Shown here in pieces: positions 44,624-54,491 of a stretch of 64,000 nt of DNA. Below the pieces are notes generated by a model that did no database searches, was not told the origin of the DNA, and saw only the letters and a list, made by a program, of their open reading frames with translations. The stretch is from Sphaerolaimus hirsutus. Taxonomy: Eukaryota > Nematoda > Chromadorea > Monhysterida > Sphaerolaimidae. The stretch is taken from positions 25,805,832-25,869,831 of the forward strand of contig OZ038458.1 in the NCBI GenBank assembly GCA_964036195.1. Direction: 5' to 3'. Within the stretch, counting starts at the first letter, position 1. Each line of letters begins with the position of its first letter. The translations under genes were made by a program, and so were the position numbers.

Positions 44624-47600
44624 GTAAAGCTCTTATTGTTGCTGTTCCATTCTCTCAGATTCATCTGTGCCTCTGTGAACAACACTTTGGATTCCTGGTA
44701 CAATTCGATTGCTTTCTGCTCTGTGTCCACACTGAGGATCAAATTATCCACATACAGATTTTCATCGATCAATTTTGCATTTTCTGTGCCAGCTTGATTC
44801 AGGTGGTATCTAACTGTCAGCGCCAGCAGCGCTGGGCTGCAGATTATACCAAATGGCACTCTGGCAAATCTGTAAATCTGAATGTTGTCCTCCATAGATG
44901 GTTTCGTGGGATCCTTGTACCACAGAAATCTTGTCACATCTCTATCACTGTCCTGCAGACTAATCTGCAGAAACGCTTTCTCTATATCTGCGACCAGGGC
45001 GATTCCATGCAACCGGAATCGCATCAACATCCCTACCAGCTGTGGTAGTATAACTGGACCGCGGTACATGCATTCATTCAAGCTTGGCATGCCTGGCGGT
45101 TTTGCTGAGGCATCATATACCTCTCTGACCTTTGTGGTAGTTTTCTCTGGCGTTATCACTGGTTGATGAGGCAATATATGGAATTTTCTGCCATCCATAA
45201 TATCCTCTTGGACTTTCTCAATCACTCCTTGCTCCTCTTGTGCTTTCATGATTGCCTGAATTTTCTCCAGTAGTTCTGGGTCTCTCTTGAGCCTGTTGGT
45301 GAGGTACCTGAACCTCTTGAACGCCATTGCTTTGTTATCTGGGAGTTCATGCAAATTCGGTTTGTACATGAACTTTACAGAGTACCGTCCATCTGGGTTT
45401 CTCTGTACACTCTCATTGAATTGCTTTATGGCCTCATCATCCTCGACGAGGTCTGGCTGGTCCATTATGCCAATGGTATCCAGTCTATCCATATCTTTGA
45501 CATTCGGTACAGGAGCAATTGACAACGGTGCTTCCTCGTACCACTTTTCTCTTTGAATTTGATGCACAATTGTGTTGACCACCACCGGATATGCGCCATC
45601 CGTGGTCCATTGATTTCTGTTGCTCGTCAGCTGCCCACCTCCCATCAGCAATCCCAATTCTGATGGAATGACATACAATCCTGACGGAAGTCTGGTGGTG
45701 CTGGTGTTTCTGGACATCAAGTCCCAGAAATAATTCAAGCCTACTATAATGTCTGGCTTGAACTTGCACTCTGTCCCTTTTTCCTTGGGAATTCTGTCTG
45801 CAAAGTAACTCTCATCCGGGAAGTACTTCTGCAGGTACTTTTCGTCCTGTTCTGACACAGGCACTTTGATTTGTTCTGTGGTCAACGTCGGGACCACATC
45901 AGCCACCATATCAACTTTCTGGCCATTTCTGAGCCGCATTCTGAATTCCACTTGCTGTACTACTTTATAGTGCGGCTTTTCATTTCCGAATGTGTACACC
46001 TGGATGTGGTGTTCACCTGTACTCTTCAAATTGAGTTTCTTGGCCACTTTCTCTGACATGTACGTTCCCTGGGACCCTGTGTCCAGGAACGCTTGAATCT
46101 GTAGTGGTGGCTGTTCAGGCTCCATCTCTGTATCCATTTCTGAAGCCTCAATCACGGTTCTGGCTGTCATCAACATTGACATATTCCTGTTTACTGACAG
46201 GTTCACTGACGTATTCTGTTGCTTTGTATTTGGTTCTGTAACCACTGTGCTGGATATGGTTTCTGTCTCTACCACTTCTGGTCCAGCTTCTTCCACAGTG
46301 ACACAATTCACTGTGGCCTTTCTCTGTTGGCTCTGTGCTGGTCGACCGGCCGTCGGCACAGACTTTCTGCCATTGTTTGCTGACTGTTGGCCATTCTGTT
46401 GACCATTTGCTTTGAATGCTGGAATTTGCCATCCAGCGTTTCCATTGCCATTATCACCAAATTTCTCTGGGCACACCGCAGTGTGGTGCCTATTGGACTT
46501 GCAATAGAAACAATTTCTCGTAAATTGACATTGATTCATGTAATGCCCTCTCTGCAGGCATTTCAGGCATCGCTCTGCCTTTGACAAAATCACTCTCCTT
46601 TCTCTGGCAGTTTTGAACTTTGGACACTTATCATTAAAGTGTAATTGCTGTGTGTCATTGCAGAACACACACGGCCTCCCAGGATTCATGAATCCAGCCT
46701 GTGGTGCACTCTGACCATTCTGGATCACAGACATGCTCCCTGTGCTGGTCCTTGGGTTCTCTGGCCCTCTGAATCGATTCCCATTGCCTTGGAAACGATT
46801 ATTGAATTGCTGTGCGCGTGGATTATTCCCGAATCCCTGGCGCGATTGCTGAACTGGTGCCTCAGTTTGCTGTGCGTGCTGTACAGCCTCACTGAGCGCT
46901 AGCTGCTTGCCAAACAGCTTTCTGAATATCTCCACCGTCAAGGCTTCCTCAGTTCCCTGTTCCTTCTGGATTTCTCTGAGAACCTCGGGTGGTACTTTCT
47001 GTTGCAGCTGGCTCAACAGCATTGGATGTTCCACTGATTCACCCAGTGACTCCAACTGCTGGAGCAGCCTTTCAATTGCATCAAACAAAATTCTCATATC
47101 CTGACAGGTATTCCTGGCCTGTCGCAGCTTCATGATATTATTCATCAGCGTGTTTCTGACCACAACTGGCTGGTCATATCTATTCTTGAGCATTGCAATT
47201 GCGGGTGCATAATTCTCTGCGGTCACACTCAATCCACTGATCATGCCAAATGCTGAGCCTTTCAGCAAGCTCCTCAAGTATGAGAACTTGGAAATGTCCT
47301 CCAAATCTGTCCGATTGTGAATGTGGGATTCGAACATTTGCCACCATGATCGAAATTTGACAATTTCCCCAGTAAACTGTTCCACTTCCAGTTTTTGCAA
47401 TTTGACGCTTTTTGCTGTGGTTGCATTGGTTGAACTGGCTCCCTGAACAGCTCCCTGAGCTGTCAAAGCCATCTGAGCAGCCATCTGCTGTATGAATGCT
47501 GTATTGACTTCATACATGGTATTTCCGCTCTGTTGCTGGATCATGTCTTGCAACTCTTTGATGTACACATTCATCGCTACAACTTTCTGTGTCACCAAGT

Positions 47601-47646
47601 CTGACATATTTGCATATTCCTCATATGAGTCTTGGTATATCTTCTG
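44515..47646 (-). CDS. BEL gag (main part), protease and reverse transcriptase
   Basis: A 1030-residue frame from 47607, open a little further upstream. The gag part is helical and Gln-rich. Three zinc knuckles follow at about residues 311-380: CVFCNDTQQLHFNDKC, CLKCLQRGHYMNQC and CFYCKSNRHHTAVC. Next is an aspartic protease with FLDTGSQGTY (about 505-516), then reverse transcriptase with ALVADIEKAFLQ (about 872) and LYVDNLILS (about 950). The active-site box reads YVDN in place of YVDD. The frame stops at 44515, and the rest of the RT continues in another frame from 44623, so a frameshift of one base or a programmed shift lies between. Confidence 0.9.
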   Translation of the reverse strand, partial: QKIYQDSYEEYANMSDLVTQKVVAMNVYIKELQDMIQQQSGNTMYEVNTAFIQQMAAQMALTAQGAVQGASSTNATTAKSVKLQKLEVEQFTGEIVKFRSWWQMFESHIHNRTDLEDISKFSYLRSLLKGSAFGMISGLSVTAENYAPAIAMLKNRYDQPVVVRNTLMNNIMKLRQARNTCQDMRILFDAIERLLQQLESLGESVEHPMLLSQLQQKVPPEVLREIQKEQGTEEALTVEIFRKLFGKQLALSEAVQHAQQTEAPVQQSRQGFGNNPRAQQFNNRFQGNGNRFRGPENPRTSTGSMSVIQNGQSAPQAGFMNPGRPCVFCNDTQQLHFNDKCPKFKTARERRVILSKAERCLKCLQRGHYMNQCQFTRNCFYCKSNRHHTAVCPEKFGDNGNGNAGWQIPAFKANGQQNGQQSANNGRKSVPTAGRPAQSQQRKATVNCVTVEEAGPEVVETETISSTVVTEPNTKQQNTSVNLSVNRNMSMLMTARTVIEASEMDTEMEPEQPPLQIQAFLDTGSQGTYMSEKVAKKLNLKSTGEHHIQVYTFGNEKPHYKVVQQVEFRMRLRNGQKVDMVADVVPTLTTEQIKVPVSEQDEKYLQKYFPDESYFADRIPKEKGTECKFKPDIIVGLNYFWDLMSRNTSTTRLPSGLYVIPSELGLLMGGGQLTSNRNQWTTDGAYPVVVNTIVHQIQREKWYEEAPLSIAPVPNVKDMDRLDTIGIMDQPDLVEDDEAIKQFNESVQRNPDGRYSVKFMYKPNLHELPDNKAMAFKRFRYLTNRLKRDPELLEKIQAIMKAQEEQGVIEKVQEDIMDGRKFHILPHQPVITPEKTTTKVREVYDASAKPPGMPSLNECMYRGPVILPQLVGMLMRFRLHGIALVADIEKAFLQISLQDSDRDVTRFLWYKDPTKPSMEDNIQIYRFARVPFGIICSPALLALTVRYHLNQAGTENAKLIDENLYVDNLILSVDTEQKAIELYQESKVLFTEAQMNLREWNSNNKSFTWQLAESDVAKEIVSNHNYQKLTRKSNFPRKGQLQR

Positions 47647-47918
47647 TTCGGGTCGGGTTCGTCGGGTTCGTCAATGTCCTTGACGATATCCCTCCATGCG
47701 TCAAATTGAGTTCTCACTGCATTCATTGCACTTTCCAATTTTGCACCCTCCTGTTTGATAGATGCAATCACTCTTCTCATCTCTGTTCTCTTATCATCCT
47801 TTGATGCTTCCGCAAATAGTTCCAGGTCATATTTGGCAAATTCTCTTGCCAATCTGCTTTCCACCCTGTGCTTTGCTGGCCCCAGGGTCTTTCTGATGTG
47901 ACCCGTTGGTGAAACCAT
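47592..47918 (-). CDS. BEL gag N-terminus
   Basis: The likely start is ATG at 47918 (A at position -3). It encodes about 90 residues of charged helical sequence (ESRLAREFAKYDLELFAEA, DAWRDIVKDIDEPDEPDPN). The frame then closes at 47592, while the same protein evidently continues in another frame from about 47646 (IYQDSYEEYANMSDLVTQ). One base gained or lost near AGAAGATATACC explains this. Upstream frames to 48048 do not look gag-like. Confidence 0.65.
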   Translation of the reverse strand: MVSPTGHIRKTLGPAKHRVESRLAREFAKYDLELFAEASKDDKRTEMRRVIASIKQEGAKLESAMNAVRTQFDAWRDIVKDIDEPDEPDPNRRYTKTHMRNMQICQTW

Positions 47919-49129
47919 TTTTGCTGATGAATTTTCCTTCGCTGTTTCTCTTTATAGTGCGTCTCCTGTGACGCTTGTGACGCTTCTCTGCGTCTTTCTG
48001 TACAGTGCTCTGTGCACCACGGATTTGTTGTGCCACACACAATACCAATGCAGTCCTACAGGCCCCTGACGTGTTCTCACGCGTTGACCTTTACTGCACT
48101 GGCACCAGGTGTGTTCCTAAAGCCCCTGACGTGATTGTTTACACGCGTTGACTTCAACACACCGGTCAAATCTACCTGGACAATAAACAAGTTCTTTGCC
48201 CAGCAGTGTGCGCCCAAAGAGGGTCCGTACACACTCTTTCTGAGCGCTCTGGCGCTCTTTCTGGCACGCCTGTGTGCCTTGTGACCACGCCGGCCACTTG
48301 CTTTCCTGAGCGGCCCCTGTGCCGCCGTGCGCAGTGCTGCGCTTGCCGTGTCGCCTGTGACACGTTTCTGTGCACTCTGGTGCACTTTCTGATTCTGGGC
48401 AGTGTTTCTGTACACTGCTCTGCAATTGCGCCTGTGCAATGCAGTATTCTGGCACTTTTGTGCTGTCTGATCTGATGGTACCGAGCAGGCACAGCGTGTA
48501 TATTTGATGGGAGCTCCGCAAAGCCCCTACACGCTACCAAGTATCCTAATACTTGGTTTTCAAATCCACTCTCTGTCAGCTACAGCCCTCTGTCAGCTAC
48601 AGCCCTTTGTACACTGATACCCCTACTTTTGCACTTCCGAGGTATGAGTCCACTCTTACCCAGTGGAGCGAGGGACCTCCGCGAATGCCCAAAAAACAGC
48701 CCTTTGACTAGCGTGGCTCTGTGGCGATCCTGTCTCCGTCAGGTCACCCTCCCTCGGCATAGGAAGGACGTGCGAGCGGTCACTGGCGTCCGGATGTCCA
48801 GGAGCGTCCAGCAAAAGTTTGACCACCGTTCGACAATGACTCCTTGTCAAATGCCGGTGCCGCCCAGCGTCTAGCACCTTGCTAGAACACTGGTGAAAGC
48901 TGCCTGAAATCCTGACAGGCTTGTCAGAACTCCAGTGTCCTCTGCGCGTGAGCGTAGAACCGCTCCCAAGATGTAGACAGGAGTGCCGTGACTCTGGCAC
49001 AATGCTGTCTGCAAATCAACAGCCAACGCTCAGCCAAGGCCAATTGATGTTCAGCAGGACTTTTGAAGTTCTGCCAACTGCCGCACAATGTCCGTTCCGG
49101 CTTGGTGATAGCACAATGTCATGCAATCA
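47919..49129 (-). other. BEL 5' leader
   Basis: About 1.2 kb between the primer-binding site and gag start. Several overlapping open frames on both strands (48077-48540 and 48629-49278) show no family features and little bias, so I regard them as chance. A leader of this size may hold packaging or translation signals; none can be named from the sequence. Confidence 0.6.
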
Positions 49130-49146
49130 CCCTGCTCGCTGCGCCA
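49130..49146 (-). other. BEL primer-binding site, probably tRNA-Ser
   Basis: Directly after the 5' LTR the element strand reads TGGCGCAGCGAGCAGGG. Its complement ends in CTGCGCCA, as a mature tRNA 3' end should. From memory of animal tRNAs it fits tRNA-Ser with a GCAGCGA acceptor stem (UGA anticodon group). The tRNA identity is from knowledge, not from this window. Confidence 0.7.
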
Positions 49147-50448
49147 TGTGATGAAGCCACCGAAGTCAGCGTCTTCTACCACCGAATCCGGCTGCTTCAA
49201 GACCGTAGTGAGAAACGGCCTTTAGAGTGGTTGATTTCCCGTTGTAGCCGAATGTCCACTTGTCGACAGCCAAGTTGAGTTTATTTCGTAGTTGCGTGTT
49301 GAAAAGGGGGTTTCAAGATTGTTTCAGGTACTTTATTTCGATCAGATACAGCGTGTTACAAAAGCGCAAAGCCTAGCGAGCTTCCTAGTCGAAGTTTCTA
49401 TCGCTAGCTTATTTTGTTCACTTGGGGTGGGTCCGCAGACTGAAGGAAAAACTTCCAAAGTAGCTAAGACACGGAAATCATGTATAGAAAAACAGCTACA
49501 GTAATTTCCTAATACAAATACACAAATAAGTCACAAATGCAACAAATAAACATATCTAGCCGAAACAGTTGCCTCATACTGCGCGGGCATACATTCAAAT
49601 ACTCATGGTAAAGAAATACCAGGTACAAATTGGGTTAATGGAAAAACTATTAATCTTACGAGGCGCCAAGTCGGCAAACTCGGCCGATTTACTAATTTGC
49701 TTCAATTTGTCAGAAAACATTGATGCACATTGGAACTAATATAATAGGGTTTGAAAACTGTAAATAGTAGTGCAAATGTTCCTAATGACGTAAATAGAGT
49801 AGGGTATATTCGATATAATAATAATCACTTCCTGGAGGCGTATGTTGAATAAACAGTAAACTGGGACTTATTCGAGGTAAATGGGTGTGTTAATTGAGCA
49901 GGGTTTATAATATATTCAACTTGAGCAGGGTATTATAATTATTAAGTAAATATAAATATAAGTTGTGAGCAGGGTTATAACAATTATGCCTACGCGAAGG
50001 GCTTCGTAAATACGTACAGTAAATGCTAGCTACACACAGGGCACTATTTCTCTGTTAGGACGCTGGCCTAAATAAATGCGTGGCACATAAATATTTACAA
50101 GATTTGACTTTCCCAAATTGCAAGTAAACTATGTAAATGTATATATAATAATGATCAGAAAATTACGGCGAGTTGAATGAGCCTAATTTTGTATTAATAC
50201 ACCTAATAATAACTTATTTGACCTTTTAACCTAAACATTCCACATAAACCTATCAATAACTTATAGAACACTTTCCTAATCGAATATTCTCCATGGGTAA
50301 ATAATATAGTGCAGGAAATACAATTTGTGTGGTAAATTAATATAGTGCATAAAATGTAAAATAGTGCAAATAAGTAAATGTGCAAATATGAGCCTAATTA
50401 TCAATTCTCTGTATTTCTTTATCCATCCATTTTGCCACGGTCAGCACA
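49147..50448 (-). repeat. BEL 5' LTR
   Basis: 1302 bp; upstream LTR for the minus-strand element. It should contain the promoter and polyadenylation signals. Near-identical to 37943-39244. Confidence 0.97.
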
Positions 50449-50453
50449 CAAAT

Positions 50454-50895
50454 CGCCCATCCACAATTCAAATTTCAGTGGATCTTCACCATCAAAGGTG
50501 GAAAATTTGTCATTTCACAAGGGCATCCATAGTCGCCGCTGTTCTGATGTGTACCTTGCATCACTGGTCAAATCATGCACAGGATTTGGTGCAGTTTCAG
50601 TGTGCTTGATGGACAACTTTTCTGAAAACATTTCCATCATTTTGTTCTGCTGTTTCAGCATTTTATCTATGGCAGTTGTTTGTTTATCTGCCATGCGCTC
50701 TTGCTGTTTCATCATGCTTTGCATGAATGTGCACAGGTGCTTGACCATATCACCCTGGTCATTTTTGCTCTCAGCAGCACTTGCTGCTGGTGCCTCAGCA
50801 TTTTGCCTTGTGGCATTGCTTTCTGTGGCACTATCATTCATTTGTGAGCGAGTGTGATATGCAGGGCCTTCATTGGCTCCCTGTTCATTGGCCAT
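50454..50895 (-). pseudogene. Gypsy gag N-terminus, separated from the rest by the BEL element
   Basis: It starts at ATG 50895 (MANEQGANEG). It continues as Ala/Gln/Met-rich helical sequence with many KQQ motifs, suited to a coiled coil (MMKQQERMADKQTTAIDKML). A TGA at 50515-50517 interrupts, after which the same frame continues to the insertion point (KFSTFDGEDPLKFELWMGD) and then across into 37940. So gag was broken twice: by a stop, and by the 12.5-kb insertion. Confidence 0.8.
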
Positions 50896-51336
50896 CTTTT
50901 AGATGCCAGTTCTGGAATATAATACGTGTGTACTGTCACCTTTCCAGTGCCTGTGTGGCAGTGTTTGCAGTGACAGCAGACCGTATATGTGGGCAAGCAC
51001 CACTCTAGGGTGGGCAATCACTCAAAAGTGATAAATAGGTCCTTTTTTGCAATTCACTGCCTTGTGGCAGGTTTGAGCGTGTGCCTAAGGCAGACCTCAA
51101 AAGAAAGCAAAGGTGTGAGTCTGGACCTTGGAGTCCACCTTGCTATATATGCAGGCCCAGTGGGCTTTGACTGTGTCACTTTGTGACTTTGACACATATA
51201 TTAGGTGTACAACTAACTAGTACACACTAATAATAACAGTCTAACAGGCTCTCAATGCCTGCTGCATACTGGTCCAGTTGTTGATGCCAACAGGTTTCAA
51301 AGCCTGCTGCTCACTGGCCAGGAGGATCCACTGCTC

Positions 51337-51354
51337 GGCGTGGTCGCGGCACCA
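51337..51354 (-). other. Gypsy primer-binding site
   Basis: On the element strand TGGTGCCGCGACCACG starts with the last base of the 5' LTR. Its complement ends CGGCACCA. The first 12 bases resemble the site for tRNA-His with one mismatch; other tRNAs are possible. Confidence 0.5.
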
Positions 51355-51546
51355 GTTGGTGAAGCTGGTTGGTGGTTGCTGGTTCATTGGCTGGAGTGCT
51401 GTCTGCTGGTCTGGTGGGGCTCAGCTGTCAACTATTTAAACAATGAAATGGGAAAGAGGATCACACATGTATCACTAGATGAACTTTTCGTTAATTAACT
51501 GTTGTATGCCTAGGATCATTTTTATCACTGGAAGTCACTGCTAACT
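51354..51546 (-). repeat. Gypsy 5' LTR
   Basis: 193 bp, partner of 33595-33787 with two differences. Followed on the plus strand by GTAT, the target duplication. Confidence 0.92.
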
Positions 51547-51827
51547 GTATACATGAATAAGTGTGCGTTTAGTTGGTATTTCTGCTTGTAACACCAAAAA
51601 TTCTACTTGTGACATTCACAAACACACAAGCACTTATGCTGCCTATGGCTGCCAGATATGGTTATGAGTCAACATATACAGGTATATCAGGCAGGTGACA
51701 GTACTTTGTGGTGTTATATTTAGCCATATAATGGCTGTGGAGCCATGGGATATTATAAGTGGTGATTTCTGTCAAAAAATATCCGTTTTATGTGAACTTA
51801 TTACGAATATTGGCTTTTGTTGAATGT

Positions 51828-51935
51828 ACCTTTATACCTTTATACCTTTTTACCTTTTTACCTTTTACCTTTTTACCTTTTACCTTTTTACCTTTTACCT
51901 TTTTACATTTTACCTTTTTACCTTTTTTTGCCTTT
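51828..51935. repeat. ACCTTTTT tandem repeat
   Basis: About ten copies of ACCTTTTT or TACCTTTT with small variations; plus-strand open frames through it are repeat artefacts. Confidence 0.85.
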
Positions 51936-52019
51936 TTTTGTAAAAAGAGGGCCGCGCGCCTATTTTTTACCCCTAACCTACAAAAAAACCTACAAAAACT
52001 TAAAAACCTACAAAAAACC

Positions 52020-52245
52020 TAAAAAAAAACACGAAAACCCGCACCCTCCCACTCACCCCAAACCCGCACCCTCCCCTCTAGCAAAACCATCCCCCTCTGG
52101 CAAAACCGCCCCCCAAACCCCCCAAAAAAACCCCAAAAACCCAAAACCACCCCCCTCTAGCAAAACCGTCCCCCAAACCCCCCAAAAAACCCCCAAAAAC
52201 CCAAAACCCCCCCAAAAAAACCCAAAAAACCACAAACCTCGCAGT
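52020..52245. repeat. CCCCCAAAAAACCC low-complexity tract
   Basis: Irregular runs of C and A with TCTAGCAAAACC or TCTGGCAAAACC units. The tract can give Gly-rich or Pro-rich open frames with no biological support. Confidence 0.8.
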
Positions 52246-52904
52246 GTTCGGCCACAACGATTCCATCCAAGTTGGCAAATCCACGCAAGTGTGACAACAG
52301 CAGGGATAATGTTTTGTGAGTGAATTTTTCATCGAGTGATTACACAGGGTGATTTGGTGTAAATAGTTGCTTCACGCATTCTCAATTATACAAAATGCTA
52401 CACCACCATATTTTATTTACATTTACACCACCGTGTTTTACATCACTACAAATAAATGCAAAAAAAATCAGATCAAAATTGGGAAAATAAATGGCAAAAA
52501 ATTGATCAGATCGAAATTGGGGGATAAATGGCATGAATGAAAATTGCTGTGCACATGCATGCTGCACTATAATTCGAATCATGCTTTTGCGCATGCACAC
52601 ATGTGTGCAATTAAACTGGAACATAAATCACTTAAAGCAAAACTGCATAACTAGAGATTGCATAAAAGTGGGTGTAAAGCTACTCAGGGTGGGGTTCAAA
52701 TGAATTTGTAAAATGTCTGGTTATCTCAAAAGTGTTGCTTGTAAAATGTCAAGTCATGCTAGATGTTCTCATTTGAACCCCATATTTATGCATAGATGAT
52801 TGAAACACCAAAGAATACAAATGAGAATTAACAGGTGGCACAAAAAAACGAGTGTCTGCAAACCGCATGCTATGCATTTGCATTTTTGATTTTTTTGCTT
52901 TTTG

Positions 52905-53345
52905 ACAAGTAATTTTGGACGCATACTTTGCGGTCAGCCGAGTGTAGAAAAAACAGGCGGAAGGGTAAAAACGGTATAAAAAAGACCTAAGTGATACCAA
53001 AAGAAACAGGCGCGACACAGTGAAAAACCCTAAGTGATACCGAGTGGGGGTTACGAAAGTCAACCCCAGGTGTTGCGGTGTAGACCACATGATATGCATA
53101 TTTCTACACAGTAATTTTGTTTGCATACTTTGTGGTCAGCCAGTAATTTTGTATGCATACTTTGTGGTCAGCCAAGTGATAAAAAGTGAAGAAAAAACCT
53201 AAGTGATACAAGTGGGTGTGACACAAATAAAATCCAGCGCGACATAATATGCGGACCACATGCTATGTATTTTTTCTGAAACGTTTGGCCACGTACTTTT
53301 CGGTCAGAAGCGATTTTAGGTACATACTTTGTGGTCAGCCAAGAA
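52905..53345. repeat. GCATACTTTGTGGTCAGCC repeats
   Basis: The word GCATACTTTG(T/C)GGTCAGCC occurs at about 52920, 53126, 53153 and 53325, spaced by CCTAAGTGATAC phrases. Related words (GGACCGCAAAGTATGC) occur at about 10510 inside the hAT-like element. Confidence 0.6.
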
Positions 53346-53416
53346 ACAGGGTGGGGGGAACAAGTGGGGATTGTGCTCTAATTTTGCACTAAAAACAGAA
53401 GCGCAACAATTGCGAC

Positions 53417-53781
53417 TAGTGATGGAAAAAGCTGGGAGCTTGTAAGCATTTTTCCATGGTGTTACACATAAATGACACCAAAAAATACTGGCTCTTTACT
53501 AAAACACATCACCATGATACCATTTTTGTGTGGCGCCAATAAAAAATTTCTCCAAGTGCCACACTTTTTTCTGGCGTCAAGAAGAGTATCACCAAAAATA
53601 CTTGCCGCTGAAGCGCATACTCATGGTGCTATTTTTTCCTGACACCAGAAAAAAGCGTGGCACTTGGAGAAATTTTTTCTTGGCGCCACACAAAAATGGT
53701 ATCATGGCGATTTTTTTCATGTGCAGGCAATTTTTCATGTGCATTACCAAACCTAAGCTCCATGGTGCTTTTTAATCACTA
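53417..53781. mobile_element. Divergent TAGTGATG-family MITE
   Basis: It starts TAGTGATGGAAAAAGC and ends GTGCTTTTTAATCACTA. The flanking sequences share GCGAC (ATTGCGAC, TACGCGAC). The filling word is CACCATGGTG or GGCGCCA type with GTGTGGCGCCA, a relative of the GGCGCC word. Plus-strand open frames are not genes. Confidence 0.5.
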
Positions 53782-54491
53782 TACGCGACTAAAAAACTCA
53801 CATAAAATAGGTGCATGTCGCACCACACCGCACAAAAAACTAAACCTGTCACATAAACCGCGAAAACTAAACCTGTCGCACAAACAAGTGCGTAGCGGAC
53901 ACACAAAAGTGACACAAAAAACTGCTACACAACACTACAGCTAGCCACACAAACTGCAAAAACTACAGCTAGCCACACAAACTGCAAAAAAAGTGAACAC
54001 TGCAATAGAAGCACAGGTAACAAACATAGGTGTGGATCACAAAATTGAATGGTTGTTGAAAAAAATGACAAAAAATGGTATACTCGGCAGACCTGATACT
54101 CTACAATATTCATTCATGGATAGATACCAAAAAAATCCTACTATTTTCATGGATAGATTCCAAAAAAATTCCATTTTTTCTATGCTTGTGACCTGTGCTT
54201 AAACATCATGCTCAACCGAAACGCTACTCCAATCAATTACATTTTGCCGCTCAGCCACCACGTCACATGTCACACTGCAATAAGGGGTGAGAAAGGATGA
54301 GTTGTGAAAAAATGTCATCAAATATGACGTGAAAACGTGTCATCAAATATGACTGATTTTTACATGACAGTTTGATTAATTTTTACATAACATTTTTCTG
54401 AGCCAAACTTTTCCAAAAGACATGACATTTTTTTCTGAGCTAAACTTTTCCAAAAGACATCATCAAATGATATTTTTTCCAAAAAATTCAC
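53782..54491. other. Repeat-rich spacer
   Basis: Short direct repeats (CTAAACCTGTC, ACAGCTAGCCACACAAACTG) and duplicated phrases (GACATGACATTTTTTTCTGAG) occur. The spliced gene at 54492-57743 must continue or end here, but I could not place another exon with confidence. Confidence 0.4.

Larger units (their letters stand above)
37943..50448 (-). mobile_element. BEL/Pao LTR retrotransposon with envelope-like domain
   Basis: The element is complete in structure: 1302-bp LTRs, exact 5-base target duplication CAAAT (37938-37942 and 50449-50453), a primer-binding site, gag with three zinc knuckles, protease, RT, RNase H, integrase and an envelope-like domain. Ends are TGTG...CACA. LTRs differ at about seven positions by eye (near 0.5%), so the insertion is young and younger than the Gypsy host element, as nesting demands. 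Two frame breaks (near 47645 and 44570) divide the coding region into three frames. Known BEL elements are mostly 6-9 kb; long LTRs, a 1.2-kb leader and the envelope make this one long. Confidence 0.95.
33595..51546 (-). mobile_element. Ty3/Gypsy LTR retrotransposon, interrupted by a BEL/Pao element
   Basis: Two 193-bp LTRs bound the element. The 4-base target duplication GTAT is exact (33591-33594, 51547-51550). Coding is on the minus strand in the order gag, protease, reverse transcriptase, RNase H, integrase; there is no envelope. Removing the 12,506-bp BEL insertion and one 5-base duplication leaves about 5.4 kb, a normal Gypsy length. Frames are damaged by in-frame TGA codons at about 50515 and 34750 and by frameshifts near 37445 and 37340, so this copy is not expected to be autonomous. 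No convincing polypurine tract is seen beside the 3' LTR. Confidence 0.93.

Noticed and set aside
48077-48540. Three overlapping frames in the BEL leader, possibly an extra gene
   Set aside because: Frames overlap in every register, composition is Arg/Cys/His-rich as expected from the GC-rich leader, and no domain is visible.
52053-52332. Gly/Trp/Phe-rich and Pro-rich frames
   Set aside because: Products of the C/A low-complexity tract.
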